Assembly: GCA_029959295.1 (NCBI GenBank)
Contig: JASCOH010000006.1
Coordinates: 1-64,000, forward strand
Direction of reading: 5' to 3'
DNA from: Flavobacteriaceae bacterium PS02334
GTDB taxonomy: Bacteria; Bacteroidota; Bacteroidia; Flavobacteriales; Flavobacteriaceae
Length of the DNA: 64,000 bases
This document shows, one piece after another, positions 34,101 through 42,698 of this stretch (position 1 is its first letter; the number at the start of each line of letters is the position of its first letter). The position numbers and the translations under genes were made by a program. Under the pieces are notes generated by a model. It was not told the DNA's origin. It ran no database searches and saw only the letters and a program-made list of their open reading frames with translations.

Positions 34101-36614
34101 AGCCGTGCTTTGATTTCTTTGGAAAATGGTTCTCAAGTGGTGCAAACGCTTTGGGCAAAAACCAAAAATGGAGAAACGCAAGTTGAAATACCGATTACCG
34201 AGAAAATGGCGCCGAACGTGTACATACACATCACGTTGTTGCAACCGCACGCATCCACGAAAAATGATTCGCCAATTCGTTTGTACGGAATTATTCCGAT
34301 TGAAGTTATCGATAAAAATACCGTTTTGGAACCACAGATTGCAATGCCAGAAGTGTTGAAACCAGAACAAAAAACAACCATAAAAGTCAGCGAAAAAAAT
34401 GGAAAAGCAATGACTTACACTATCGCCATTGTGGACGAAGGATTGTTAGATTTAACAAGATTTAAAACGCCAAATGCTTGGAATAGTTTTTATGCGAGAG
34501 AAGCTTTGGGCGTGAAAACTTGGGATATTTATGACGATGTAATCGGAGCTTATGGTGGAAAAGTAAATCAAATTTTCAGCATTGGTGGTGACGAAGATTT
34601 AGGCGGAGGCGCTGCTAAAAAAGCCAATCGTTTCAAGCCAGTTGTGATTTATCTCGGACCATTTTCTTTAGCGAAAGGTCAAACAAAAGCCCACAATATT
34701 ACGATTCCAAAATATGTGGGTTCAGTGAGAACAATGGTTATCGCCGGAAACGCAGAAACAAGCGCTTACGGAAGCGTGGAAAAAGCAACTCCAGTCAGAA
34801 ATCCATTGATGATTCTGGCTTCATTGCCTCGAAAAGTTTCTCCGGGTGAAAAAGTGACTTTGCCCGTAACCGTTTTTGCAATGGAAAAACACGTAAAAAA
34901 TGTGACTTTGCAATTAAAAACTAACAACGGTTTCCGAGTAATCGGAAGTTCAAAACAAGCGATGTCGTTTGCAAATCCTGATGAAAAAATTGCTTATTTT
35001 GATTTAGAAGTCGGCGAAGTTACAGGAATCGGAAAAGTAACAGTGGTTGCTACTTCTGGAAAAGAAAAAGCAAGTTTCGATGTGGAATTGGATATTATGA
35101 ATCCAAATCCAGTGACGCAAGATTACAAAGAATTGATTTTAGAACCAAACAGTTCAGGAACAATTGATTGGAATGCTTTTGGCGTTGCCGGAACAAATAA
35201 AGCCAAGTTAGAAGTTTCGGCATTTCCATCAATGGATTTCAACAAACGCCTTGATTATTTGATTCAATATCCGCACGGATGTTTGGAACAAACGACTTCC
35301 AGTGTTTTTCCGCAATTGTATTTGGCTGATATTGCTGATATTGATTCCAATCGAAAAGCAAAAATCCAAAAAAATGTAACTGCCGGAATCCAAAAATTAT
35401 CGCAATTTCAAATCTCAAATGGCGGTTTTGCGTATTGGCAAGGTCAGCAAAATCCAGACGATTGGAGCACTTCTTACGTCGGACATTTCTTGATTGAAGC
35501 CGAAAGAAAAGGCTATGCGCTTCCTGCAAATGTAAAAAAACAATGGATTTCATACCAATCGAAAATGGCAAAACAATGGCGTTATTACGAAGCCTATCAC
35601 AATGACTTTCCGCAAGCCTACCGACTTTATACGTTGGCGTTGGCCGGTTCTCCAGATTTATCTTCGATGAACAGATTGCGAGAAACTTCAGGAATTTCTA
35701 ATGAAACCAAGTTGAGATTGGCGGCAACTTACGCTTTGTCAGGACAGAAAAACGTAGGTTTGGCGTTATTAAATCAAAGCAATATCGATGAAGAACAGCA
35801 ATATGGCTATTACTATTATTATGGTTCAAGCGAAAGAAACCGCGCGATGGCTCTGGAAACGTTATTGTTATTAGGAAGAAAAGGCGAAGCATTTACGATG
35901 GCAAATAAACTGGCAAAAAACATGTCGTCAAACCAATGGATGTCAACGCAAACGACCGCATATTGCTTGTATTCCATGTCGAAATTTGCCTTGCAAAACG
36001 GTACAAAAGGCATCGATGTAAGTTTCACGAGCAAAGGAAAATCTGAAGTAATAAAAACTGCCAAGACATTTGCTGATAGAACGTTGCAGGTTTCAAATAA
36101 CGGAAATTCGGTAACGATTAAAAACAACAAAAACACGACTTTATATGTAAAAGTAATTTCCAGCGGAATTTTGCCAATTGGTCAAGAACAGACAGAACAG
36201 CGAGGTTTGGCGACTGATATTGTTTTCCGTGACAGAAAAGGAAACCCGATAAATGTCGGTTCGCTTTCACAAGGAACTGAGCTTGTGGCTGAAGTTACCG
36301 TTGCCAATATGAAAGGCGAAACCGTTGAAAATGTCGCCTTGACGCAAATCATTCCGTCAGGTTGGGAAATTGTCAACACGCGTTTCACAGATTACGGAAA
36401 TTTTGCAGAAAATAAAGTAGATTACACTGATATTCGGGACGATAGAACCAACTTTTATTTCACGCTAAAATCCAATGAAACCAAGACTTTCAAGATACTT
36501 TTAAACGCATCTTATCTCGGGAAATATTACCTTCCGGGCGTTCAATGCGAAGCGATGTATGACAATTCTTATTTTGCGAGAACGCAAGGTAAATGGATAA
36601 ATGTTGTGAAGTGA
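31122..36614 (+). CDS. bacterial alpha-2-macroglobulin family lipoprotein
   Basis: 1830 aa. Lipobox FFLNAC with lipidated Cys19. Long chain of macroglobulin-type beta domains, with GFIYGERGVWRPGDTIYLSF marking the conserved MG3/MG4 area. The thioester motif is intact: Cys1387 in YPHGCLEQTT (C-x-E-Q). This suggests covalent trapping of attacking proteases in the periplasm, as for E. coli YfhM. A highly acidic Asp/Tyr/Glu-rich insert lies at about residues 448-487 and is not part of the usual domains. pbpC follows 125 bp later, the known a2M-PBP1C pairing. The spacer contains a large inverted repeat. Confidence 0.93.
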   Translation: MKTQKVLLLLSVFFFLNACKKSPEDFDSDFSKYKDYVTSFSSGVISANSPIQVGLAFSKTEWKPNEKLDKDIFDISPSVDGEVVILPNNIIAFQPKKKLKQNEQYQVTLYLDKLVDVPKELSEFKFTVKTIAQDFRVEVQDLQSYNKESQFLNMILKTADDMDLATAKKLVSAEQNGKGLEIKFNEATKSGTEFSFVIDKIQRGNEDSSVLIKWDGSDEDIDQKGEKEFLIPGKDNFKIVDVKIGDENNQSVHINFSDPVKKDQNFNGLVALETANNLRYGVDGNVLKVFSDVALDGNLLLEVFQGIENTDGFKMKKGYAAKITFEQIKPEVRFVKSGTILPSSNNLKVNFEAANLKKVDVKVYRIFENNVLQFLQDNQLNGNYDLRKVALPIAKKTLELTTNKLANYKKWNTYSIDLATLVKPEPGAIYRVEMTIKKSYSLYKCDASAEEEPEEVEEENEDDMSEYDSYDYDYYDYDYNWNERENPCDRSFYSNKKIATNILATDLGVIAKRGENNSYFFAVNNIVTTEPVSGATVDLYNFQKQKLGTFTTDGDGVVHTTLDKKAFFAVIKKDNNTTYVKLDDGSSQSVSSFNVDGEALQKGLKGFIYGERGVWRPGDTIYLSFLLNDKSSRLPNTHPIKLKLTDPNGKVVYQKVQQYSDLNHYRFAFNTQQNSPTGNYEAVISVGGARFYKSIKIETIKPNRLRIKNGFEGKTLSAFHQNNATVNVAWLHGAIAKDLKLEMQAKFTQQKTEFKNYSKYIFDDPSRKFSTEEVNIYSGKIDETGKANVSIQPRLQSQAPGMLKAAFITKVYENGGDFSTDVITASYSPFQTYVGVKVPEPNKYGMLETGKSNSFDVITVDENGRPKAVRNLEVRVYKVDWRWWWDASDDLSNYSSSTTNTPFYSQTLNTDSSGKARFQFKADEEEWGRYLVRVTDSNGGHSAGETVMIDWPSWSGKTRNATGAEAKMLVFSSNKEKYNVGEKAIISFPSSEGSRALISLENGSQVVQTLWAKTKNGETQVEIPITEKMAPNVYIHITLLQPHASTKNDSPIRLYGIIPIEVIDKNTVLEPQIAMPEVLKPEQKTTIKVSEKNGKAMTYTIAIVDEGLLDLTRFKTPNAWNSFYAREALGVKTWDIYDDVIGAYGGKVNQIFSIGGDEDLGGGAAKKANRFKPVVIYLGPFSLAKGQTKAHNITIPKYVGSVRTMVIAGNAETSAYGSVEKATPVRNPLMILASLPRKVSPGEKVTLPVTVFAMEKHVKNVTLQLKTNNGFRVIGSSKQAMSFANPDEKIAYFDLEVGEVTGIGKVTVVATSGKEKASFDVELDIMNPNPVTQDYKELILEPNSSGTIDWNAFGVAGTNKAKLEVSAFPSMDFNKRLDYLIQYPHGCLEQTTSSVFPQLYLADIADIDSNRKAKIQKNVTAGIQKLSQFQISNGGFAYWQGQQNPDDWSTSYVGHFLIEAERKGYALPANVKKQWISYQSKMAKQWRYYEAYHNDFPQAYRLYTLALAGSPDLSSMNRLRETSGISNETKLRLAATYALSGQKNVGLALLNQSNIDEEQQYGYYYYYGSSERNRAMALETLLLLGRKGEAFTMANKLAKNMSSNQWMSTQTTAYCLYSMSKFALQNGTKGIDVSFTSKGKSEVIKTAKTFADRTLQVSNNGNSVTIKNNKNTTLYVKVISSGILPIGQEQTEQRGLATDIVFRDRKGNPINVGSLSQGTELVAEVTVANMKGETVENVALTQIIPSGWEIVNTRFTDYGNFAENKVDYTDIRDDRTNFYFTLKSNETKTFKILLNASYLGKYYLPGVQCEAMYDNSYFARTQGKWINVVK

Positions 36615-36616
36615 TT

Positions 36617-36634
36617 ATTCTAAATATTTAGAAT
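36617..36634. repeat. 18-bp perfect palindrome after the macroglobulin gene
   Basis: ATTCTAAATATTTAGAAT lies three bases past the stop codon. It is AT-rich, so a weak hairpin. Confidence 0.7.
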
Positions 36635-36646
36635 AGCAATACCCAA

Positions 36647-36725
36647 TTTTGTCATTCCGACGAAGGAGGAATCTTCGTGAGTGGCTCTATATTGCTGAGA
36701 TTCCTCCTTCGTCGGAATGACAAAA
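36647..36725. repeat. 28-bp perfect inverted repeat, REP-like
   Basis: Arms 36647-36674 and 36698-36725 are exact reverse complements separated by 23 bases. The core reads gtcattccgacgaaggagga. It sits in the a2M-pbpC spacer and would form a strong RNA hairpin that could attenuate pbpC or protect the a2M mRNA. The shape suits a dispersed non-coding repeat family. Confidence 0.92.
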
Positions 36726-36739
36726 AATTTAGAGAATAA

Positions 36740-39121
36740 TTGTTGAAAGCAAAAATCATAGCGTTTCTAAAACGCATCCAAAATAAAATAAAACGCAATC
36801 CGAAGAAAACCATTTTTTTTGGATTGCTTTTAATTGCCTATTATTTCTGTTTGCCGAGAACCCTTTTTGAACAACCTTATTCTACTGTTATTGAAAGCGA
36901 AGAAGGAGAACTTCTTGGTGCAAAAATCGCCCGAGACGGACAATGGCGATTCCCGGCGCAAGATTCTATTCCGGAGAAATTTAAAAAGTGCATCGTTTAT
37001 TTTGAAGATGAACATTTCTACAAACATCCTGGTTTCAATCCTGTTGCAATGGTCAAAGCTGTAAAGCAAAATCACGATGCAGGAAAAGTAGTTCGTGGCG
37101 GAAGTACTTTGACACAGCAAGTCATCCGACTTTCACGTGACGGAAAAAACCGCAGTTATTTCGAAAAAATCATTGAATTGGTTTTGGCAACAAGATTGGA
37201 ATTTCGGTATTCTAAAGAAAAAATCATCGAATTGTATACAGCACACGCACCTTATGGCGGAAATGTGGTTGGTTTGGAAATGGCTTCGTGGCGTTATTTC
37301 GGGGTGCAACCGCATCAATTGTCTTGGGCAGAAACGGCAACTTTGGCGGTTTTGCCGAATGCGCCAAGCTTGATTTATCCTGGAAAAAATCAGCAGCGAT
37401 TATTGAACAAAAGAAACGGATTGCTAAAGAAATTATATGACGAAAGCGTAATTGACAAGACAACTTATGAATTGGCAATTTTAGAAGACTTGCCTCAAAA
37501 ACCTTATGATTTGCCACAAATTGCGCCTCATTTATTGCAGAATATAGCTAAGAAAAAGGAAGGAGAACGAATTAAAACTACGATTAAATTTGCCTTGCAA
37601 AATCGGGCAAATCAAATCGCAACGCAATATTACAACCAATACCGTCAATCAGAAATTCACAATCTTGCGATTATAATTGTGGATGTTGAAACTAGAAATA
37701 TCATCAGTTATATCGGGAATTCTCCAACAGATGTGGCTCACCAAAAAGACGTTGATATTATAACGGCACCACGAAGCACGGGAAGTATTTTGAAACCTTT
37801 TTTATACGCGTCGATGTTGGATGCTGGAGAAATTCTGCCGAATACTTTGGTTGCAGATATTCCAACGCAGATTGCTGGTTATACTCCAAAGAATTTTGAC
37901 TTGACTTATGACGGCGCTGTTCCGGCGCATCGAGCGTTGTCGCGATCTTTGAATATTCCGTCGGTTTTGATGCTGAAAGATTTTGGAGTGTACCGATTTT
38001 ACGACCAATTGCGACAGTTTAAATTGCGTGATATTAACAAACATCCAAATCATTATGGGCTTTCGCTGATTCTTGGAGGTGCGGAAAGCAATCTTTGGGA
38101 TTTGACAAAAACGTATGCCGGTTTGAGTTCCACGGTAAATTATTTTACAGCTCACTCTGCAAAATATCGCACTAGTGAATTTACTGAATTGAATTGGTCA
38201 TTAGACAAAAAGATAGATTTTGGTAAAGAATCATATGATAAAAAAAATCTTGGAGCTGGTTCCATTTGGCTGACGTATAATGCAATGAAAGAAGTAAACC
38301 GTCCGGAAGGTGATGAAGCTTGGAAATTCTACGATTCTTCACTAGAAATCGCTTGGAAAACAGGAACCAGTTTTGGAAATCGTGACGGTTGGGCAATTGG
38401 AACAAATTCAAAATATGTTGTGGGAGTTTGGGTAGGAAATGCTTCTGGAGAAGGTCGTCCGTCTTTGACTGGCGTTGGAAGTGCGGCTCCGATTTTGTTT
38501 GATGTTTTTAATTTATTGCCACGAAAAAAATGGTTTGCCACGCCGTTTGATGATTTGGAAGAAGTAGAAGTTTGTCAATTAAGTGGTCATATCGCCGGAG
38601 AAAATTGTCCGAAAATCAAACAATGGATTCCGTTGAAAAGTAAAATGACGACGGTTTGTCCTTATCATAAAATGGTTCATTTGGATAAATCAGAACAATT
38701 TCAAGTAAATAGCAATTGTGAATCTGTCGATAATATGGTTACGAAATCATGGTTTGTTTTGCCTCCGGTAATGGAATTGTATTATAAAAGTAAACATATT
38801 GATTATCAATCGTTGCCTCCGTTTCGAGCAGATTGTTTAGGAAATGCTTCTTCTTATTCTATGGATTTTATATATCCGAAGGAAAACGGGAAAGTGTATT
38901 TGACAAAGAATTTCAATGGTGAAATCCAGCCATTTGTTTTGAAAGTAGCGCATTCTGATCAGCGCGCCAAATTATTTTGGTATTTGAACGAAAAGTTTTT
39001 AGGAACAACACAGACATTTCACGAAATGCAGGTGGAAGCGAAGACTGGGAAATATTATATTACAGTTACTGATGAAAGTGGGAATGAAATTAGTAGGAGG
39101 ATTGAGATTGTGAGGGAGTAG
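36740..39121 (+). CDS. pbpC: penicillin-binding protein 1C
   Basis: 793 aa, TTG start. A short cytoplasmic basic stretch and one anchor helix (about 24-41) precede the glycosyltransferase domain (EDEHFYKHPGFNP, GGSTLTQQVIRLSR, APYGGNVVGLEMAS). The transpeptidase domain has the active Ser in STGSILKP, then SLN (SRSLNIPSV) and KTGTSFGNRDGW. A C-terminal PBP1C-specific beta domain follows with paired Cys (CQLSGHIAGENC). It polymerises peptidoglycan. Genes for PBP1C commonly follow alpha-2-macroglobulin, as here, and the pair is thought to repair and defend the wall. Confidence 0.94.
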   Translation: MLKAKIIAFLKRIQNKIKRNPKKTIFFGLLLIAYYFCLPRTLFEQPYSTVIESEEGELLGAKIARDGQWRFPAQDSIPEKFKKCIVYFEDEHFYKHPGFNPVAMVKAVKQNHDAGKVVRGGSTLTQQVIRLSRDGKNRSYFEKIIELVLATRLEFRYSKEKIIELYTAHAPYGGNVVGLEMASWRYFGVQPHQLSWAETATLAVLPNAPSLIYPGKNQQRLLNKRNGLLKKLYDESVIDKTTYELAILEDLPQKPYDLPQIAPHLLQNIAKKKEGERIKTTIKFALQNRANQIATQYYNQYRQSEIHNLAIIIVDVETRNIISYIGNSPTDVAHQKDVDIITAPRSTGSILKPFLYASMLDAGEILPNTLVADIPTQIAGYTPKNFDLTYDGAVPAHRALSRSLNIPSVLMLKDFGVYRFYDQLRQFKLRDINKHPNHYGLSLILGGAESNLWDLTKTYAGLSSTVNYFTAHSAKYRTSEFTELNWSLDKKIDFGKESYDKKNLGAGSIWLTYNAMKEVNRPEGDEAWKFYDSSLEIAWKTGTSFGNRDGWAIGTNSKYVVGVWVGNASGEGRPSLTGVGSAAPILFDVFNLLPRKKWFATPFDDLEEVEVCQLSGHIAGENCPKIKQWIPLKSKMTTVCPYHKMVHLDKSEQFQVNSNCESVDNMVTKSWFVLPPVMELYYKSKHIDYQSLPPFRADCLGNASSYSMDFIYPKENGKVYLTKNFNGEIQPFVLKVAHSDQRAKLFWYLNEKFLGTTQTFHEMQVEAKTGKYYITVTDESGNEISRRIEIVRE

Positions 39122-39193
39122 TTTTACAGAATCTGAAGCTTCGGGACATAAAGCTAGATTAAAATTCTGTGAATCTCTATAAATAAAGCCATA

Positions 39194-39227
39194 AAAAAAC
39201 CGCCAATCTCACGAAAGGCGGTTTTTT
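39194..39227. terminator. bidirectional terminator between pbpC and rng
   Basis: An 11-bp stem (39194-39204 with 39217-39227) with A-run and T-run on opposite sides, in the gap between two convergent genes. Confidence 0.9.
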
Positions 39228-39228
39228 A

Positions 39229-40773
39229 TTAATCCTTAATTTCATTTCCATTTTTATCATAAAAATGATATTCTAAAAACGTGTAAGCGTCACGAGGTAT
39301 GATTTTCACCCACTTCTTATGCTCAAAAAACCATTTTGAGCGTAATGATGGAAAACCTTTAGTAAGGTATGCTGCCACAAAAGGATGTGCATTTAGCACA
39401 ATTTTTTTATGGACTTTTAATATTCTTTCAATGTCAGATGTGATTCTGTCGATAATCAAAATTGGAGCTTCAATTTCCTCTTTATCATTATTAGGATCTT
39501 CTTCTCTGGTTTTGATATTCACTTCTGGTCTTACTCTTTGTCTTGTGATTTGGACTAATCCAAATTTACTCGGAGGCAAGATCTTGTGTTTGGCTTTATC
39601 GTCGCTCATTTCGTCTCTCAAAAATTCGTAAAGTGTTTTACGATTTTCTGGATTTGACATATCAATAAAATCGACAACTATGATGCCTCCCATATCGCGG
39701 AGACGAAGTTGTCTTGCCACTTCTGCAGCGGCGATCATATTAACTTCCAGCGCGGTGTCTTCTTGATTTGTAGCTTTGTTTGAACGGTTTCCGCTGTTCA
39801 CGTCGATAACGTGCAAGGCTTCTGTGTGTTCAATAATCAAGTAAGCTCCTTTGCTCATCGATACTGTTTTACCGAATGAAGTTTTGATTTGTCTTTCTAT
39901 GTTATATTTTTCGAAGATAGGCGTGTCGTTTGATTGATAAAACTTAACTATTGATTGTTTTGAAGGTGCAATTTCTTGCAGATAATCCTTCGTTTCGTTG
40001 TACAGCTCTTCGTCATCTATATGAATTCCTGTAAAGGTATCATTAAAAACATCTCTTAATATTGAAGAAGCTCTGTTGAGCTCTCCTAACACTTTCGACG
40101 GATGATGAGCAGCTGGTAATTTTTTACACATTGCAGTCCATCTGCTGAGCAGATTCTGCAAATCTTTGTCTAATTCGGCTACTTTTTTGCCTTCTGCTAC
40201 TGTTCTCACAATAACACCAAATCCTTTTGGTCTGATTGACTGCACAAGTCGCTTAAGACGATCTTTTTCTTCTTTGGATTCTATTTTTTGAGAAATAGAA
40301 ACTCTGTCAGAAAAAGGAACGAGAACAATAAATCTACCGGCAAGAGAAAGCTCTGAGCTGATTCTCGGGCCTTTTGTAGATATAGGTTCTTTGACGACTT
40401 GAACTAAAATTGACTGATTGGCATTGATTACATCAGTAATAATTCCGTCTTTGTCAATTTCTTTCTCGAAAGGAAAGTTTTTTAGGGTGAAATCTTTTAT
40501 TTTACCTGCGCTTACAAGTTTGATGAATTTCAACTGGGAAGCTAAATTGGGACCCAAATCGTGATAATGTAAAAAGGCATCTTTTTCAAAGCCCACATTT
40601 ACAAAAGCAGCATTTAATCCCGCAACTGGTTTTCTGATTTTGGCAACAAAAATGTCACCAACCTGAAAGTTGCTTTTTTCTTCTTCTTTGTGTAATTCAA
40701 CGAGTTTTCCATCTTTCAATAAGGCAAAATCTACGGCTTCCGAACCAGATCTGATGATCAGTTCTTTATTCAC
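39229..40773 (-). CDS. rng: ribonuclease G/E family protein
   Basis: 514 aa. N-terminal S1-type RNA-binding domain (about 37-120, GDIFVAKIRKPVAGLNAAFVN), then the catalytic core with the two Mg-binding Asp (HVIDVNSGN; GGIIVVDFIDM) and VQITRQRVRPE. It is the length of RNase G and lacks the long C-terminal scaffold of RNase E. It processes rRNA and mRNA. Its stop codon lies beside the terminator shared with pbpC, and it lies in the same orientation behind HU and a 30-aa basic protein, a familiar order in flavobacteria. Confidence 0.93.
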   Translation of the reverse strand: MNKELIIRSGSEAVDFALLKDGKLVELHKEEEKSNFQVGDIFVAKIRKPVAGLNAAFVNVGFEKDAFLHYHDLGPNLASQLKFIKLVSAGKIKDFTLKNFPFEKEIDKDGIITDVINANQSILVQVVKEPISTKGPRISSELSLAGRFIVLVPFSDRVSISQKIESKEEKDRLKRLVQSIRPKGFGVIVRTVAEGKKVAELDKDLQNLLSRWTAMCKKLPAAHHPSKVLGELNRASSILRDVFNDTFTGIHIDDEELYNETKDYLQEIAPSKQSIVKFYQSNDTPIFEKYNIERQIKTSFGKTVSMSKGAYLIIEHTEALHVIDVNSGNRSNKATNQEDTALEVNMIAAAEVARQLRLRDMGGIIVVDFIDMSNPENRKTLYEFLRDEMSDDKAKHKILPPSKFGLVQITRQRVRPEVNIKTREEDPNNDKEEIEAPILIIDRITSDIERILKVHKKIVLNAHPFVAAYLTKGFPSLRSKWFFEHKKWVKIIPRDAYTFLEYHFYDKNGNEIKD

Positions 40774-40800
40774 ACTGTAAATTTTTATCCATACGATTTA

Positions 40801-40866
40801 GGTAAAAGGTGAAAGGTAAAAGGTGAAAGGCAAAAGCCATGAACCCAAAACCCAAAACCCTGAACC
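40801..40866. repeat. tandem heptanucleotide repeat upstream of rng
   Basis: Five near-identical 7-mers (GGTAAAA/GGTGAAA alternating, then GGCAAAA, 40801-40835). They are followed by a C-rich counterpart with three CCCAAAA-like units. It lies 28 bp before the rng start, so it may be transcribed in the leader. The vocabulary recurs at 15687-15706. Confidence 0.75.
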
Positions 40867-41051
40867 AAAAGAGTACAGATGGATTAAACAATTATTTAAC
40901 AGGTATTGTACCCGGAGAAAACTAGATTTTAAGAAGAAAGAACCAAGATTCAAGATTTACAGCCTATTATCTTTGTTCTTTTTTCTTTAATCTATTCTTC
41001 AAATTTCAATGAACTTTTGCAATTCTTTAAAAAAAGAAAAAAGTAGTTAGA

Positions 41052-41144
41052 CTACTTTTTCTTCTTGTGACGGTTAGCTCTCGCTCTTTTTTTACGTTTG
41101 TGAGTTGCTACCTTATGTCTTTTTCTTTTTTTACCACTTGGCAT
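41052..41144 (-). CDS. 30-aa very basic protein between hup and rng
   Basis: MPSGKKRKRHKVATHKRKKR followed by ARANRHKKKK, 20 of 30 residues Lys, Arg or His. It starts 26 bp after the HU stop and precedes rng on the same strand. Length and composition fit a small ribosomal or RNA-binding protein, and Bacteroidota are known to carry extra short basic ribosomal proteins; identity with any of these is not established here. The run of AAA/AAG codons and a proper ATG and stop in such a conserved gene order support a real gene. Confidence 0.7.
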   Translation of the reverse strand: MPSGKKRKRHKVATHKRKKRARANRHKKKK

Positions 41145-41170
41145 GTTGTGAAAATTTTAGTGATTAATAA

Positions 41171-41467
41171 TTAGTTTACTTTTGTTTCAGTATTCGTTTT
41201 AACTCCTTCAACAAAAACCTTTGCAGGCTTGAATGCAGGAATATTGTGTGCAGGAATTTTTATTGTAGTGTTTTTCGAGATATTTCTACCTGTTTTTTCA
41301 GCTCTAGTTTTGATGATGAAACTACCAAAACCTCTTAAGTAAACATTGTCTCCTGTTTCTAAAGAGTTTTTAACTTCGTCCATAAAAGACTCAACTGTTG
41401 CTTGAACATCTCCTTTTTCAAGGCCTAATTTTTCTGAAATTTTCGCAACGATATCTGCTTTCGTCAT
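41171..41467 (-). CDS. hup: HU-family DNA-binding protein
   Basis: 98 aa. HU/IHF fold: MTKADIVAKISEKLGL, then GDNVYLRGFGSFIIKTRAEKTGRNISKNTTIKIPAHNIPAFKPAKVF, with the DNA-intercalating beta arm containing IPAHNIPAFKP. It bends and compacts DNA. The promoter is clear: TTG at 41538-41540 and -7 box at 41509-41516 on the minus strand. Likely the first gene of a unit running into the small basic protein and rng. Confidence 0.95.
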   Translation of the reverse strand: MTKADIVAKISEKLGLEKGDVQATVESFMDEVKNSLETGDNVYLRGFGSFIIKTRAEKTGRNISKNTTIKIPAHNIPAFKPAKVFVEGVKTNTETKVN

Positions 41468-41508
41468 TTTCTTTCGTATTTAATTTATTGTGTAAAATTT
41501 TGAGGTTG

Positions 41509-41540
41509 CAAATATATGAATTAAAAAAACAATATTTCAA
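41509..41540 (-). promoter_or_regulatory. promoter of the HU gene
   Basis: -33 TTG (41538-41540), 21-bp spacer, -7 box TATATTTG (41509-41516), matching the Bacteroidota TTG-N17-23-TAnnTTTG promoter. It ends 41 bp before the start codon. Confidence 0.8.
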
Positions 41541-41574
41541 CCATAAACGATTAAAATTTAATAACATAAACTTT

Positions 41575-41582
41575 TACTTTTG
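41575..41582 (+). promoter_or_regulatory. -7 promoter box of mutY
   Basis: TACTTTTG fits TAnnTTTG and lies 17 bp before the mutY ATG at 41600. It is divergent from the HU promoter, with about 60 bp between the two boxes. Confidence 0.55.
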
Positions 41583-41599
41583 CTAACCAAATTTAAACA

Positions 41600-42640
41600 A
41601 TGAATTTCTCTAATTCCTTAATCCAATGGTATTTAAAAAATAAGCGCAATCTGCCATGGCGAAATACGCAAAATCCATATCATATTTGGCTCTCAGAAAT
41701 CATGCTCCAGCAGACCAGAGTTGCCCAAGGATTGCCTTATTTTTTGTCTTTTACCGATTCATTTCCAACAGTTTTTGACCTAGCCAATGCTGACGAAGAG
41801 CAAGTTTTGAAATTGTGGCAGGGATTGGGCTATTATTCTCGCGCCAGAAATCTTCATGGAACTGCAAAATATGTTGCCTCTGAATTAGGCGGAATTTTCC
41901 CAGACAACTATAATGACTTGCTGAAATTAAAAGGAGTAGGGGAATATACCGCCGCCGCAATTGCCTCTTTTTCTTATGATGAAGCCGTTCCGGTTGTGGA
42001 CGGAAATGTTTTTAGAGTGCTTTCAAGATATTTTGATGTAGAAACAGATATTGCTTCTAGCGGAGCCAAAAAGGAATTTACAGAATTAGCGAAAGAATTA
42101 ATTCCAAAGGATAAACCGGCGATTTTTAACCAAGCGATTATGGAATTCGGCGCTTTGCAATGTGTTCCTAAAAATCCAAATTGTGAAATCTGTGTTTTGA
42201 ATTCGGGTTGTTTGGCCTTGAAATATAATAAAGTGAGCGAACTCCCGGTGAAATTAAAAAAGACCAAAGTCAGAAATCGTTACTTTAATTATATTATTTT
42301 TTCAGATGAAAATCAAGACCTTATTATAAGGAAGCGAATTGAGAAAGGAATTTGGCATAATTTGTATGAATTTCCCTTGCTAGAAACGGAAGCAGATACT
42401 GATATTTTAAATGTTTTTGATCTGATTCACAATAAATATGGCGAAAAAATAGAAATTTTGTCTATAAAACCTTTAAATGAAAGTAGGATTATTCATAAGT
42501 TATCGCATCAGCATTTGCATATTCGCTTTTTTAAAGTAGTTGTGAAAGGTATTCTGGAAGGCGCAATCTCTTATGAATCAATGATTTCATATCCTTTCCC
42601 TATAGTAATATACAATTTTATTGAAAAAAAAATGTTTTGA
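41600..42640 (+). CDS. mutY: A/G-specific adenine glycosylase
   Basis: 346 aa. HhH-GPD fold: EIMLQQTRV (catalytic Glu), LKGVGEYTAAAIASF helix-hairpin-helix, VPVVDGNVFRVLSRYF (catalytic Asp). The 4Fe-4S cluster loop has four Cys in CVPKNPNCEICVLNSGC. A C-terminal NUDIX-like domain (about 230-346) recognises 8-oxoguanine. It removes A mispaired with 8-oxoG. ssb starts 58 bp past its stop, with its own promoter box. Confidence 0.95.
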   Translation: MNFSNSLIQWYLKNKRNLPWRNTQNPYHIWLSEIMLQQTRVAQGLPYFLSFTDSFPTVFDLANADEEQVLKLWQGLGYYSRARNLHGTAKYVASELGGIFPDNYNDLLKLKGVGEYTAAAIASFSYDEAVPVVDGNVFRVLSRYFDVETDIASSGAKKEFTELAKELIPKDKPAIFNQAIMEFGALQCVPKNPNCEICVLNSGCLALKYNKVSELPVKLKKTKVRNRYFNYIIFSDENQDLIIRKRIEKGIWHNLYEFPLLETEADTDILNVFDLIHNKYGEKIEILSIKPLNESRIIHKLSHQHLHIRFFKVVVKGILEGAISYESMISYPFPIVIYNFIEKKMF

Positions 42641-42664
42641 TATTTCATATTTAATTGAAATTGC

Positions 42665-42672
42665 TATATTTG
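42665..42672 (+). promoter_or_regulatory. -7 promoter box of ssb
   Basis: TATATTTG, 26 bp before the ssb ATG at 42699. It lies beyond the mutY stop and decides against an upstream in-frame ATG at 42621. Confidence 0.6.
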
Positions 42673-42698
42673 AAGGTTTACTAACTCCCCACGAAAAA

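Noticed and set aside
32089-36388. Numerous minus-strand frames opposite the macroglobulin and pbpC genes
   Set aside because: They are short, basic, without domains, and lie wholly in well-supported coding sequence of the other strand.
42621-42698. Earlier ATG of ssb
   Set aside because: It overlaps mutY, precedes the -7 box and adds residues unlike SSB; the ATG at 42699 fits the conserved N-terminus.
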